From Sulfitobacter albidus (GTDB lineage Bacteria > Pseudomonadota > Alphaproteobacteria > Rhodobacterales > Rhodobacteraceae), in NCBI RefSeq assembly GCF_018200035.1, contig NZ_CP073581.1:306501-370500 (forward strand): 64,000 nucleotides of DNA, given 5' to 3'. The notes under the pieces were generated by a model that saw only the letters and a list, made by a program, of their open reading frames with translations, did no database searches and was not told where the DNA came from. Shown here one piece after another: positions 41,143 through 51,800 of this stretch. A program made the translations under genes and the position numbers. How positions within the stretch are numbered: the stretch's first letter is position 1; every line of letters begins with the position of its first letter.

Positions 41143-44114
41143 TCGATGTTTTGCGTGTCCCCTGTGCCGGTCAGGGAGATCCGCTCCAACGCGCCTGCCG
41201 GATGCCGCACAAAACCGTCCAGAAGGGCGTCGAGATAGCGCAAAAACCGGTCCGCTGTTTCCGGCGCGAACAGCGATGTGGCGAATTGCAGGCTGCCGGT
41301 GATGCCAGTCTCGCTTTCCGAAACTTCCAGCAGCAGATCGTATTTCGCGTTCTGCTGGGGCATCTCGACCTCACTGAACGGCGCGGGGCCGGTCTGCGTC
41401 TGCTGGGCTGCGGCGGTCTCCCAGGCGAGCATGGTCTGGAAGAGCGGGCTGTGACTGCGCGCGCGGTGCGGATTGAGATGTTCGACCACGCGGGCAAAGG
41501 GCACATCCTTGTGCGTCTGCGCACGGGCAAGATCGGATGCCACCGCCCGCACAAGATCCTGCGGCGTGTCGGTATCCATTGGTGCCGAGCGGATCGCGAG
41601 CGTATTGACGAAATAGCCGATCATGGCGCGGGTTTCCGGCAGGCCACGATTGGCGTCTGGCACACCCGTGACAATATCTGCCTGGCCGGACAGACGCGCC
41701 ATCAGATATTGCCACGCCGCCAGCATCACGACGAAAGAGGTGGTGCCGCAGCGCTGGGCGAGCGCGCGGATCGCCTGCGTACGCCCGGCGTCGATTGAAA
41801 CCGCGCGGCGCGCGCCGGCAAAGTCCTGTTGGGCGGGCCGCGGGAAATCTGTCGGCAAATCAAGCAGAGCGGGCGCAGAGGCCAGCGTCTCGTTCCAGAA
41901 CGCAAGCTGCGCCGCCTCGGTTTCGGGGTCCAGCCTGCTGTTGGCCCAATCGGCGTAATCGCCGAATTGCAGCGCAAGCGGGGGCAGATCGGCCCCGCCA
42001 CCGCCGACAAAGGCGGTGTAGAGCGTTCGAAGCTCCTGCGCGAACAGATCAATTGACCAGCCGTCGGCAATGATGTGGTGAAAGGTGACAAACAGCACGT
42101 CATTGTCATCGCTCACCTGTGCCAGCGTTGCCCGCATGAGCGGCGGGTGCGACAGATCAAAGGCGCGGGTGCTTTCACGCGTGGCGATCTGGGTCAATTG
42201 ATCGCGTGTTACGTCCTCATGCCCCAACAGAAATTCCACGTGGTCGGGGATGCGCAGCTGTGGCCGCCCGTCGGTTACAGCGAATCCGATGCGCAGGCTT
42301 TCGTGGCGATCCACCAGCATTTGCAGCGCGCGGGCGAGGGCCGGACGATCGGCGCTCTGGCTGAATTGCAGGCCAAAGGGCATGTTGTAGGCGACACTCT
42401 GGTTGGGATCCTGCGCCAGAAACCACAACGCTTCCTGCCCGGCGGTGGCGGGCAGCGTCGCAGTGCGCGCGCGTTTGCGCAGCGGCGCATGATGCGTGTC
42501 GGCGGCGGTCACGGCCCGGGCAAAGGCGTCAAGCGTCGGATGCGCAAAGATCAAGGCCCCATCGACCGCAAATCCCAGCGCATCACTGGCGGCAATGGCC
42601 ATGCGCACGGCCAGCATCGAATGGCCGCCACGCTCGAAAAAATGGTCGTCGAGCCCGATGCGCGCGACCCCCAGCATCTCTTGCCAAAGGCGCGCCAGGG
42701 CCTGGGCCACAGGGTCTTGCGCCGGGCGGTAGACGGTATCGAAATCGGGGGCGGGCAGGGCGGCTGTGTCGATCTTGCCATTCTGCGTCAGGGGCAGCGC
42801 ATCAAGCCCGACAATCACCGCCGGGCACATATACTCAGGCACCTGCTGCGCCAGCCCATCGCGCAGCGCCTTTGGATTCGTGGCTCCGGTGACGTAGCCA
42901 ATCAGCTGATCGCCGTGTCGGGTCACATGGGCCTGCCGCGCCCCAAGCGTGCGCAGGCGTTGTTCAATCTCCTGAGGCTCGATCCGGTAGCCGCGTATCT
43001 TGATCTGCATATCGGCGCGACCAAGGAACTCGACATCTCCCGCCGCGTTGATGCGGCCCAGATCACCTGTGCGGAAAAAGGTCACGCCTGCGTTCGGCAC
43101 AAAGGCCGCCGCGTTCAATGCGTCGTTGTTGACGTATCCGGCGGCGATGCACGGCCCGCCGATCCAGATCTCCCCAGTTTCGGATCCGCGCAGCGGTTGG
43201 CCCCCGGTATCGCGGATTTCCACGACCGATCCGGGCACGAAAGGGCGACCCAGCGGTAGGGGCCCGTCGGCAGGGGTACCGGTTTGGACGGGGAGCATCA
43301 GCGCATCGACCACGGTCTCGGTCAGACCGTAGGCGTGCAGCACAAGGCAATCCGGCGCTGCCAACGCACGTACCGCTTCGGCGCCATCGCGCGACCAGAT
43401 GTCGGAGCCGCACAGGATCAGGCGGAACCCATCCAACACACCGCCCCGCGTCGAATGCTCCGCCACAAGCGCGTCGAGGACCGGTGGGGTGAAATCGCCC
43501 GCGTTTACGCTCCCTGTCTCGATCAGTGTGGCCAGGCGGCGCGGATCCAGTAGATCGGGCCTATGGCACAGCACCAGCCGCCCGCCGAAACACAGCGCGC
43601 GACACAAATCGGCGATTGCCACGTCAAAGGCGAAATTTGCCATTTGCAGGAACACGTGATCGCCGTCGAGGCGCAGGGTCTCGCCCCAGGCGGCGGTCAT
43701 GGTTGCCAAGGCGCGATGCGCAACCTCGACGCCCTTGGGCGTGCCCGAGGACCCGGAGGTATAGATGACATAGGCCGCCCCGTCTGCGGCAGTGTCGGGC
43801 AGGGGGCTATCTGGCGAAGCCGGCAAATGCTCCAGCGCGAGCGTCGGAAGCGCGCATTCCACCGCGCCCGGTGCGGCGGTGATGAGGGCGCAGGCCGCGC
43901 TGTCGTGCAGGATGAAGGCGATCCGCTCGGCGGGGTTGTCTGGGTCGATCGGAACGAAGGCGGCCCCGGCTTTCCAAACGGCCAGAGCGGCGGCAAAGCA
44001 ATCGGTGGATTTTGGCAGGCAGATCGCCACCCGTGCACCGGGCGTGACACCAAGACGGATCAGATGCCGGGCAATGCGCGTGGCGCGGTCATTCAGCGCG
44101 CCGTAGCTCACCAC
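40911..44114 (-). CDS. NRPS gene 3, second part: A(Arg-like)-T-C
   Basis: 1067 residues. Starts inside an adenylation domain (VSYGALNDRATR); TSGSSGTPKG at 119, FDVAIAD, GDFTPPV, LCGSD, AYGLTETVVD give DVADLGAVDK, close to arginine-type codes. T domain FFERGGHS at about 495. C domain 560-980 with HHIIADGW at about 680. The last ~70 residues (from about 41140) are the wrong frame over the start of the next A domain. Confidence 0.88.
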   Translation of the reverse strand: MVSYGALNDRATRIARHLIRLGVTPGARVAICLPKSTDCFAAALAVWKAGAAFVPIDPDNPAERIAFILHDSAACALITAAPGAVECALPTLALEHLPASPDSPLPDTAADGAAYVIYTSGSSGTPKGVEVAHRALATMTAAWGETLRLDGDHVFLQMANFAFDVAIADLCRALCFGGRLVLCHRPDLLDPRRLATLIETGSVNAGDFTPPVLDALVAEHSTRGGVLDGFRLILCGSDIWSRDGAEAVRALAAPDCLVLHAYGLTETVVDALMLPVQTGTPADGPLPLGRPFVPGSVVEIRDTGGQPLRGSETGEIWIGGPCIAAGYVNNDALNAAAFVPNAGVTFFRTGDLGRINAAGDVEFLGRADMQIKIRGYRIEPQEIEQRLRTLGARQAHVTRHGDQLIGYVTGATNPKALRDGLAQQVPEYMCPAVIVGLDALPLTQNGKIDTAALPAPDFDTVYRPAQDPVAQALARLWQEMLGVARIGLDDHFFERGGHSMLAVRMAIAASDALGFAVDGALIFAHPTLDAFARAVTAADTHHAPLRKRARTATLPATAGQEALWFLAQDPNQSVAYNMPFGLQFSQSADRPALARALQMLVDRHESLRIGFAVTDGRPQLRIPDHVEFLLGHEDVTRDQLTQIATRESTRAFDLSHPPLMRATLAQVSDDNDVLFVTFHHIIADGWSIDLFAQELRTLYTAFVGGGGADLPPLALQFGDYADWANSRLDPETEAAQLAFWNETLASAPALLDLPTDFPRPAQQDFAGARRAVSIDAGRTQAIRALAQRCGTTSFVVMLAAWQYLMARLSGQADIVTGVPDANRGLPETRAMIGYFVNTLAIRSAPMDTDTPQDLVRAVASDLARAQTHKDVPFARVVEHLNPHRARSHSPLFQTMLAWETAAAQQTQTGPAPFSEVEMPQQNAKYDLLLEVSESETGITGSLQFATSLFAPETADRFLRYLDALLDGFVRHPAGALERISLTGTGDTQNIECAPSPHRRRSHAMRAFSAVLRQWRKRPPTQSRAAPRIAASATTPCRPRRPVSRAICCNRVCGRRNRSRSGRIARRK
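41133..41162 (-). other. Frame break in C-A linker of gene 3
   Basis: Between LERISLTGTG and IARDARILGRF the reading frame shifts by one base. Two runs could be short: five Gs at 41133-41137 or four Cs at 41159-41162 on the plus strand. Adding one base to either joins the ORFs. The linker is too variable to choose between them. Confidence 0.7.
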
Positions 44115-45613
44115 GTCCCCCCATCGACAAGGGCGGGGGCGTCTGGGGTGCGGGTGGCTTGCATTGCAAAACGTTCGGGCACCGGCGGTGCTGTCTCGGG
44201 CGATGAGGACCGGGGCAGGCTGATCCGGGCGGCGGGGCGCGCATCCCCCGATCCCGCCTGCGTCGTCACCAGTCGTTCGAGACCGGCGGTGAAATCCTGC
44301 GCAAAGGATGCCACGGTGTCGGCGTCAAAAAGGCATGTCGCGTATTCAAAGGCACAGCTGATGCCCGCCCCTTCCGCCACCAGGTCGAGTGTCAGATCCA
44401 GCTGCGCGGTTGTCTGGTGAACGCCGCGCGGGTGGGCGGGTAGATCGCCCAGCGACAAGGGAGCCGTCGCCGCGCGGGAGATCCACGAGAACATCGTCTG
44501 AAACAACGGGTGGTGCGCGGCACTGCGCGCGGGCTCAGACAGTTCGATCACCTGATTGATCGGTGTACCTGCGTGCGCGCGCGCGGTCAAAAAGCGGTCG
44601 TGCACATCCTTGACGAAAGCGATCCCGTCGGCTTGCGCCCTGTGATCAACCCGCAAGGCGAGCGTGTTCAAAAGTGGGCCGACCGTATGCGCCAGCGTCG
44701 CGGTATCGCGCTGGCTGACCGGTACGGAAGTCACGATATCGCGTTGGCCGCTTTGGTTCTGCAAAAAGATCACCCAGGCTGCCAGGGCGACCGCAAAAGG
44801 CGTGACGCCGCCTTTGGTGGCAAAGGCGGCGATGGCGTCGACCAGATCTGTGCCCAGATCAAAGCGGTGCACCGCCCCGGCATGGTCGATGAGCCGGGGC
44901 CGGGTGTCGCCTGCAGGGGTGGACAGCGGGGGCGATCCCGCCAGCGTGCGGCGCCAATATGCGTCATCCGACCCGGTCACAGCCTGATGTTGTGCGACAT
45001 CAAGATACGCGGCGGTCGCCGCAGGCGCTGGCACAGGATCGTCCGCGACGAGGGCCGCGTAGATCTGCGTCAGATCGTGCCACAGGATATCGATGGAGGC
45101 ATCGTCGGCAACCGTGTGGTGCAGACGGATCATCAGAGTATGCGCGTCCGGCGCGCGGGTCCACAGATGCGCCTGCGCGAGCGGGCCCTTTTGCAGGTCC
45201 ATCGGGATCGCGGCCTGCCGGGTGAGTTCGGCCTGCACATCCGCGTGTTGGGACAGATGGCTGTGCGTCAGCGGAAAGGCGTTGGCCGGATCCGCGTGAT
45301 CCACGACCAGCGTGTTATAGCGCATCTCGAACCGGGCGCAGAGAATTTCGTGGCGGTGCGCCAGATGCGCGAATGCGCGGGCCAGTGCGTCGGCGTCCAC
45401 CTTACCCGATATGTCAAAGGCGGCGCGGATCACGTAGGCGGAGCCTGCCTGTTCGACCTGCGACAAAAGCCAGAACATCTTTTGCACCGGCGCGGCGGGA
45501 AACGGTCCGGCTCCGCGATCAATGATCGGTAAGCTCTGGGCCTCTTGCACCTCTCGCAACCGCGCGCGGGAGAACCGCTTGGGCGGTGTCGGTGTATCGT
45601 TGTTCTGGGTCAT
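44108..45613 (-). CDS. NRPS gene 3, first part: C domain and start of A
   Basis: 501 residues: a condensation domain (about 40-460) with the active-site motif HHTVADD at 167, where the usual final Gly of HHxxxDG is Asp, followed by the first ~20 residues of an adenylation domain (TRTPDAPALVDGG) before a premature stop. Adding one base to the 44117-44122 run continues as DGGDVVSYGALNDRA, joining the next ORF. The ATG overlaps the gene 2 stop. No docking domain at the N-terminus. Confidence 0.88.
   Translation of the reverse strand: MTQNNDTPTPPKRFSRARLREVQEAQSLPIIDRGAGPFPAAPVQKMFWLLSQVEQAGSAYVIRAAFDISGKVDADALARAFAHLAHRHEILCARFEMRYNTLVVDHADPANAFPLTHSHLSQHADVQAELTRQAAIPMDLQKGPLAQAHLWTRAPDAHTLMIRLHHTVADDASIDILWHDLTQIYAALVADDPVPAPAATAAYLDVAQHQAVTGSDDAYWRRTLAGSPPLSTPAGDTRPRLIDHAGAVHRFDLGTDLVDAIAAFATKGGVTPFAVALAAWVIFLQNQSGQRDIVTSVPVSQRDTATLAHTVGPLLNTLALRVDHRAQADGIAFVKDVHDRFLTARAHAGTPINQVIELSEPARSAAHHPLFQTMFSWISRAATAPLSLGDLPAHPRGVHQTTAQLDLTLDLVAEGAGISCAFEYATCLFDADTVASFAQDFTAGLERLVTTQAGSGDARPAARISLPRSSSPETAPPVPERFAMQATRTPDAPALVDGGTW
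44117..44122 (-). other. Frame break at start of Arg-like A domain
   Basis: Six Cs on the plus strand. With seven, the coding strand reads ALVDGGDVVSYGALNDRATR without interruption; as given it stops after GGTW. Confidence 0.88.
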
Positions 45614-45822
45614 GCAGACGGGCCTGTCATTGGAACGCCAAGCAGTTGATGTTCGATATGGGCTGCCAGATCGGCAATGCTTGGATTGGCAAAGAGGACG
45701 CGCACGGGAACGTCCTCTTCGAGGATGGCGGAGACCGTCGTCATGATGCGAATCGCCAGAAGCGACTGTCCACCGAGGGCAAAAAAGTTCTGGTGCCGCC
45801 CGATCGGGCCACAGCGCAGCAC
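45610..45822 (-). CDS. NRPS gene 2, C-terminal carrier domain
   Basis: A 70-residue frame containing a complete peptidyl-carrier motif, NFFALGGQSLLAIRI, and ending LLGVPMTGPSA. Upstream in the same frame it reads EGEIEETLAEIWQDVL, which is the usual first helix of a carrier domain, so it is the end of the preceding synthetase after a one-base shift rather than a free-standing carrier. Stop overlaps the gene 3 start. Confidence 0.85.
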   Translation of the reverse strand: MLRCGPIGRHQNFFALGGQSLLAIRIMTTVSAILEEDVPVRVLFANPSIADLAAHIEHQLLGVPMTGPSA

Positions 45823-48800
45823 ATCCTGCCAGATCTCGGCGAGCGTTTCCTCAATCTCGCCTTCGGGGGCGCATCGTCTGGCAGGGTCGCAATGCGATGT
45901 GCGGCGTCGCTGAGCGCGCGGCGGTCGATCTTTCCGTTCGGGGTCCGCGGGAAAGGGCCGTGCGCGACGATCCGCGCGGGCATCATGTAATCAGGCAGGC
46001 GCGTTGCCAGATTTTCGCGCAATCGCTCGGGGGCCTCGGCATCGACAAAGGCCGTCAGTGTGTCGTCCGTAAGAACGCAGGCCGCCGTTGTCGCACCGGC
46101 GGCGCGCAGGGCGGTCTCGATTTCTCCCAACTCGATCCGGTGGCCGCGCAATTTGATCTGCGTGTCCGCGCGGCCGATAAAATGCAGGCTATCGTCCTGT
46201 GCCACCCGAACCAGATCGCCGGTCCGGTAAAGCCGTGTCGTCTCGTCTGCGTCGGTCACAAAAGCGGCGCGCGTGCGCTCCGGATCGTCAAGATAGCCCA
46301 GTGCCAGCGCCGCGCCGCCGATATGAAGCTCTCCGGTTTGACCGGGCGCCACCGGCCGTCCGCGATCATCGCGAACTGTCAGGAAGGTATTGGCCGCCGG
46401 CTGGCCAAGCGGCATGACCCCGCAAGTTGATGCGTCCGCAAGATCCATGGCGCTGGCCCAAATGGTTGCTTCGGTCGGCCCGTAGACTGCAAATATCCGG
46501 GCCTGCGGAAAGGACCGCCGGGCCGCACGCAAAAGATCTGCCGGCACGCTCTCCCCCCCGCAGTACACGCGGGTCACGGCGGAAAAGGTGCGGCCTCCCG
46601 CCGCGTCCAGAAAGGCCTGCAACATGCCCGGCACCATCTGCAGGACGTTGATGTGCTGTACGGCCACCAAATCGACGAGCGCCACCGCGCCGTCGTCCAC
46701 CATCGACGGGCCGATCACGACGGTTGCACCAACGGCAAGCGGCGCGATCAGCTCGGTGATCGAGATGTCGAAACTCGGTGAGGTCACCTGCAACACCCGT
46801 GCGCCCGCCTCAAGTCCCAGATCGGTTTGCATCCAGTCGATGAAATTCGACAGGCTGGCGTGGCCGACCTGAACCCCTTTGGGCTGGCCGGTCGAGCCGG
46901 AGGTATAGATCACATAGGCGGCGTCCTGGACCCCTTCGCGGGGATCGTAATCCGCCGCTGCCGGTTGGTGGCGCGCGTGCGTGACATCGAACTGCGCCGC
47001 CGGGACATCGCCGAACCCATCCGCACAGATCACAAGCGCCGGACGCGCATCCGCGATGATCCGGTGGGTACGCGCCACAGGATACGCGGGATCGAGCGGC
47101 AGATAGACACAGTCGCGCAAAAGGCAGGCCAGCGCGGCGACGACCAGATCGGCAGAACGCGTCAGATGCACGCCGACCAGCATCTGCGGCCCGATGCCCA
47201 GATCCGCAAACGTTTCGCAAAGCGCGCGGGCGCGCGTCTCAAGCTGTCGGTAGCTCAGCGTGACCTCGCCGTCGCAAAGGACCGTCCGGTCGGGGTGGGT
47301 CCGTGCCATCGCCGTAAAGCGTTGGGCGACGGTGTCGGGGTGGGCTGGGCGCTGCGGCCCGCACAGCGTCGCGGCGGCGCTCTTGCGGGCGAGTAACGGC
47401 AGAGGGGCGGAAGGATCAGCGAGGCAGGCCGTGATCCAGTCCACAAACTCCGCCATCATCCGTTCGATGGTCGCGCGCGCGAAAAGGTCGGTAGCAAAGT
47501 TCCAGCTGAGCGCGATGTCATCCGCCGGACGGATGCCCAGCGTCAGATCAAATTTTGCCTCGGTCTCGCGCGGTTGAAGCGCCGCGAAATGCACGCCTGA
47601 GGCCTCGAAGGCATGGGCATCGCTGTTGTCGAGCTGGACCATGATCTGAAACAGCGGATGGTGGCTGAAACTGCGATGCGGGCAAAGCGCGCTGACAAGT
47701 TTTTCGAATGGCACCCCGTCGTGCGACAGATCGTTCTGCACATCACGCTGAACCCGCGCGACCAGCGTCGACAGGCTGTCAGCGGTGTCCAGTCGCATCC
47801 GCAAGGGCAGGGTATTGATGAAGCAGCCCATGGTGTTCTCCAGCTCAGGCCGCTGGCGATTGGCCACGGGGGTGCCCAGCACAAGATCGCTTTCGCCCGA
47901 AAGCAGCTGGAGATAACCCGCGAAAAGGGCAAGGATCGTCGCAAACTCGCTGCTGTCCACGCTGGAGGCGAAGGCGCGCAGGCCCTGCGACAGCGGTACG
48001 CTCAATCGTTGGACGATCGTTTCCCCCGCAAAACCCTGATCGGGCGGTCGGGGGTGGTCCAACGGGATCTGATGCACCACCGGCGCGCCCTCCAGCCGAT
48101 CTTTCCAATAGCGCAGATCGTCTGCCATATCGTAGGTTTCGCGCTGCCACCGGGCGTAGGCCGCATAGCTTGGCGCGGGCGGGGCATCAAGGGTTGCGTG
48201 CGCCAGAAAGCTGCGCAGCTCCCGCACGAACAGCGCGAGGGACGCGCCGTCGAACGCGATGTGATGGAAGGCGAGGAACCATAGATGCCGGTCCGCGCCC
48301 AGCTTGACCAGATGCCCGCGCATCACCGGGCCGCGACGCAGATCGAATGGCGCGTCAAGACAGCTGCGTTCCGCTTGCGCGCGCGCCGCGTCCGCCGCCG
48401 CCTCCGCCAATGTGCTGGCGTCGGTATAGGCAAGCTGCGGCGCCTGTTGCCCGAGATCCTGAACGGGCGTGCCGTCCCCCGCGTCGTAGACGCATGCGAG
48501 AACGCGGTGCTTTGCGACCAGCGCGACCAGAAAAGCCTCTGCCGTGGCGCGGTCAAATCCCGCGCCGGTGACCTCGAAAATCAGCGGCACGGTATAGGAG
48601 GTGCCAGCGTTGCCGATCCGGTCAATCGTCCAGATCCGCTCCTGCGCGAAGGACAAGGGTGCGGGCAGGGAAGGCTCCTGCGCGATCACCGGCAGGTCCA
48701 TCACCCGGGCGCGTTTGGCGGCCCCGATACGCTGCGCCAGATCGCCCACTGTGAGCGCGCCCACGACATCGCGCATGTTCAGGTCAGTGCCGCAGCTACG

Positions 48801-51800
48801 GTTGATCTGGTTGATCATCCGGATCGCCAAAAGCGAATGCCCGCCCAGTTCAAAAAAGCCCGTGTCGGTGTCGGTCACGGGCCGCTCCAAAAGGGTGGAC
48901 CAGATCGCGCAGATTGTGCGCTCAAGCGCGGTTTCAGGCGCCCGGCCCTGCGACAGCACCGTCTGCGCCGTGGGCGCGGGGAGCGCGTTGCGATCAATCT
49001 TGCCGCTGGGGGTCAGGGGCATCCGGTCCAGCACGGTATAGCTGCCGGGCAGGTGGCTGCGCGGCACCCGTGCGGCCAGAAACCGGGCGAGCTGTGCACC
49101 AGCCTCTTTGCGGTCGAGGATGGTTTCCACGTAGGCTGCCAGACGGGCCAACGTCCCGTCAGCCCCGCTCAGGACAACCGTGGCGCGGATGACGCAGGGG
49201 TGCTGCTCAAGCGCGGTGGCGATCTCATCGAGTTCAAGCCGCACACCGTGGATCTTGACCTGGAAGTCCTCGCGGCCGATCATGCTGAACTGCCCATCGG
49301 GGGCCTGCCGGGCAATGTCACCCGTCGCGTAGCAGCGCCCGGCGGGCCCGTCCGAAAATCCCGGCTCTGGCCCCAGATAGCCCAGCCCGACCTGCGGCCC
49401 CGCGATCGTGATCTCGCCCCGGCACGCGGGCGGTACAGGATGGCCGTAGGGATCGACCAGCCGCACCCGGTTGCCGGGCAGCGCAACACCCAGACTGACC
49501 GGCACATCCGGCTGCATAAAGGCGCACAGGTTGAACACCGTCGCTTCAGTCGGGCCGTAGACGTTCAATAGACGCAGATCGTGCGCGCAGGTCAGCAGAT
49601 CGTCCGACAGGTGCTGCGGCAGGGTCTCACCGCCGGTGATCAGGGTCATGCCGTCGCGTGGTCGCCAGCCCGCGTCCCGCAGGATCTGCCAGGTTGTCGG
49701 CGTGGCAAATAATGTGGAGATACCGAGCGCGTCCTGATCGCGCTGTAAAAAGGCCGCATCGCGCGCCCGTGCCGGATCCAGAAGCGCCAGCGACCCGCCC
49801 TGCGACAGGGCAAGGTAGATTTCCAGAATATGCGCGTCGAAGGTCAGCGTCGAGGCTACGGCAGCGCAGTCGCGCGGCCCGATGCCAAGGCGCCCCTGCG
49901 CCACGCTCAGAAAGTGGGCGAGCGCCCCATGCGGCAACGATACCCCCTTTGGGGTGCCCGTCGACCCGGAGGTGAAGAGCACGACCGCAGCACCCTCGCG
50001 CGGCCCTTCCACGGTTACGAAGGGGGCGTCGTCGGGCGCTGCTTCGATCACCGTCGCATCCGGCGGAAGCTGCCCCGCGACCACCGTGCCGATGGCGCAG
50101 TGGCATCCGGCGCGCGCGTACATCATTCGGCTGCGGTCCGACGGGATCGCGGGATCGAGGATCATGTAGGCGGCGCCGGTTTTCTGTACGGCAATGAGAT
50201 GGGCAATCGTCTGCGCGAGCGGGCCGACGCAGACCGCAATGCAATCCCCGGCTGTAACGCCGTGGCGCAACAGGGCGGCGGCCATCGCGGTGGCCCGCGC
50301 ATCGAGCGCGGCGTAGCTTTGCGTAACGACGGTGCCGTCCGGTTCGACCCATCTACAGGCGTCGGCCTGCGGAGACCGGGCGACCTGCGCCTCGAACATC
50401 TCGATGAAACACGGTGGCGGTGTCTCCGCGTGGAGCGCCTGCGCAGGTGTGGCCGTCGGGCCAAGGGAGATCTTTCCAAGCGCGGTCTCCGGCGCCGCAA
50501 TCAGCCGCCGCAGGGTCGTTTCGAACGCCTCGGCGAAACCGGACATCGTGTCTGCGTCAAAAAGGGCATCGGAATAAACCCAATACGCCTCCAGCGGGCC
50601 ATCCGCGTGTTTGACAAGGCTGCATTCGATGTCGAACGCCGCGCGCTGTCGCGGCAGGGGCAGTTTTTGTCCCCTGTGTCCGCCGAGGATCAAATGCTCG
50701 TCCCGCGACTCCTCGAACGAAAAGACGATCTGGTTGAGGGGGGTAAAGGCGGTCTCGCCTGCATAGCCCAGATCGCGGATCATCTCCTGGACGTCCAGAT
50801 CCTGATGCTGCTGCGCCATCAGGTTCGTGCGGTGAACCTGCGCGAGAAGCTGGCGAAAGCTCAGTGCCGGATCAATCCGGTTGCGCAGTGGGAGGAAATT
50901 GGCAAAAAAACCGATCATACCGTCCAGCTGCGGCAGGCTGCGGCCTGACAGAGGTGTTCCGACAACGCAATCCTCGGTCCGCAGATAACGCGACAACTGA
51001 ACATTGAAGGCGGCAAGATAGGCGGTAAACCGGCTGACCCCAACCCGGGCGGCGAGCGCCGACAGCCCGTCCTCCAGATCGGCGGGCAGGGTCTGGTGCA
51101 GCGCGGTGCCGCCAAAGTCGGCGACGGGGGGGCGGGGCCTGTCGGGCGGCAACCCGTTGAAAGAGGCCACACCGTCGAGCTGCGCGCGCCAGTAGTCGCG
51201 ACTGGCCGGTGACCACCCTTGTCCGACCTCCGACAGCGCAAAATCGACGTAATGGAGCGGCAGCGGCGCGAGGTCCGCTTCCGGTTCTTCGTACAGCTGC
51301 ACCAGCTCGGCAAAAAGCGCCCCGTAGGACGCGCCGTCAAAGGCGATGTGGTGGCAGGCGATATGCAGATGGCTTTCGTCCGCACCCTGCAGCAGGGCGA
51401 CGTTCATAACCTGCCCGCTCGACAGATCGCAGCGCGCCTGTGCCCGCGCGTGCAGCCATTTCGCGGGCTCTACGTCCGCCTCAACCGACCAGATCAGGCA
51501 GCGTGCCGCCTCCTCGCAGATCTGCTGCGTCGGTACGCCGGTTTCATCGACAAAGAACCGGCTGCGCAGGACGGAATGGCGCGCGACGATCCGTTCAAAC
51601 GCCGCCCGCAGGCGCGCGGGATCGAGCAGCGCGTCAAAGCGATAGGCGACCTGCATCACATAGGTCTCGCCGGTGTCGAAGGCGGCCCCCTGATAAAACA
51701 CCCGTGCCTGATTGGGCGTCAGCGGAGCACGGTCACGCCCCGACGGCGTCAGGGTGGGCACGCGCTGGGCCGTCAGGAGTGCGATCAGCGCTTCCTTGTT

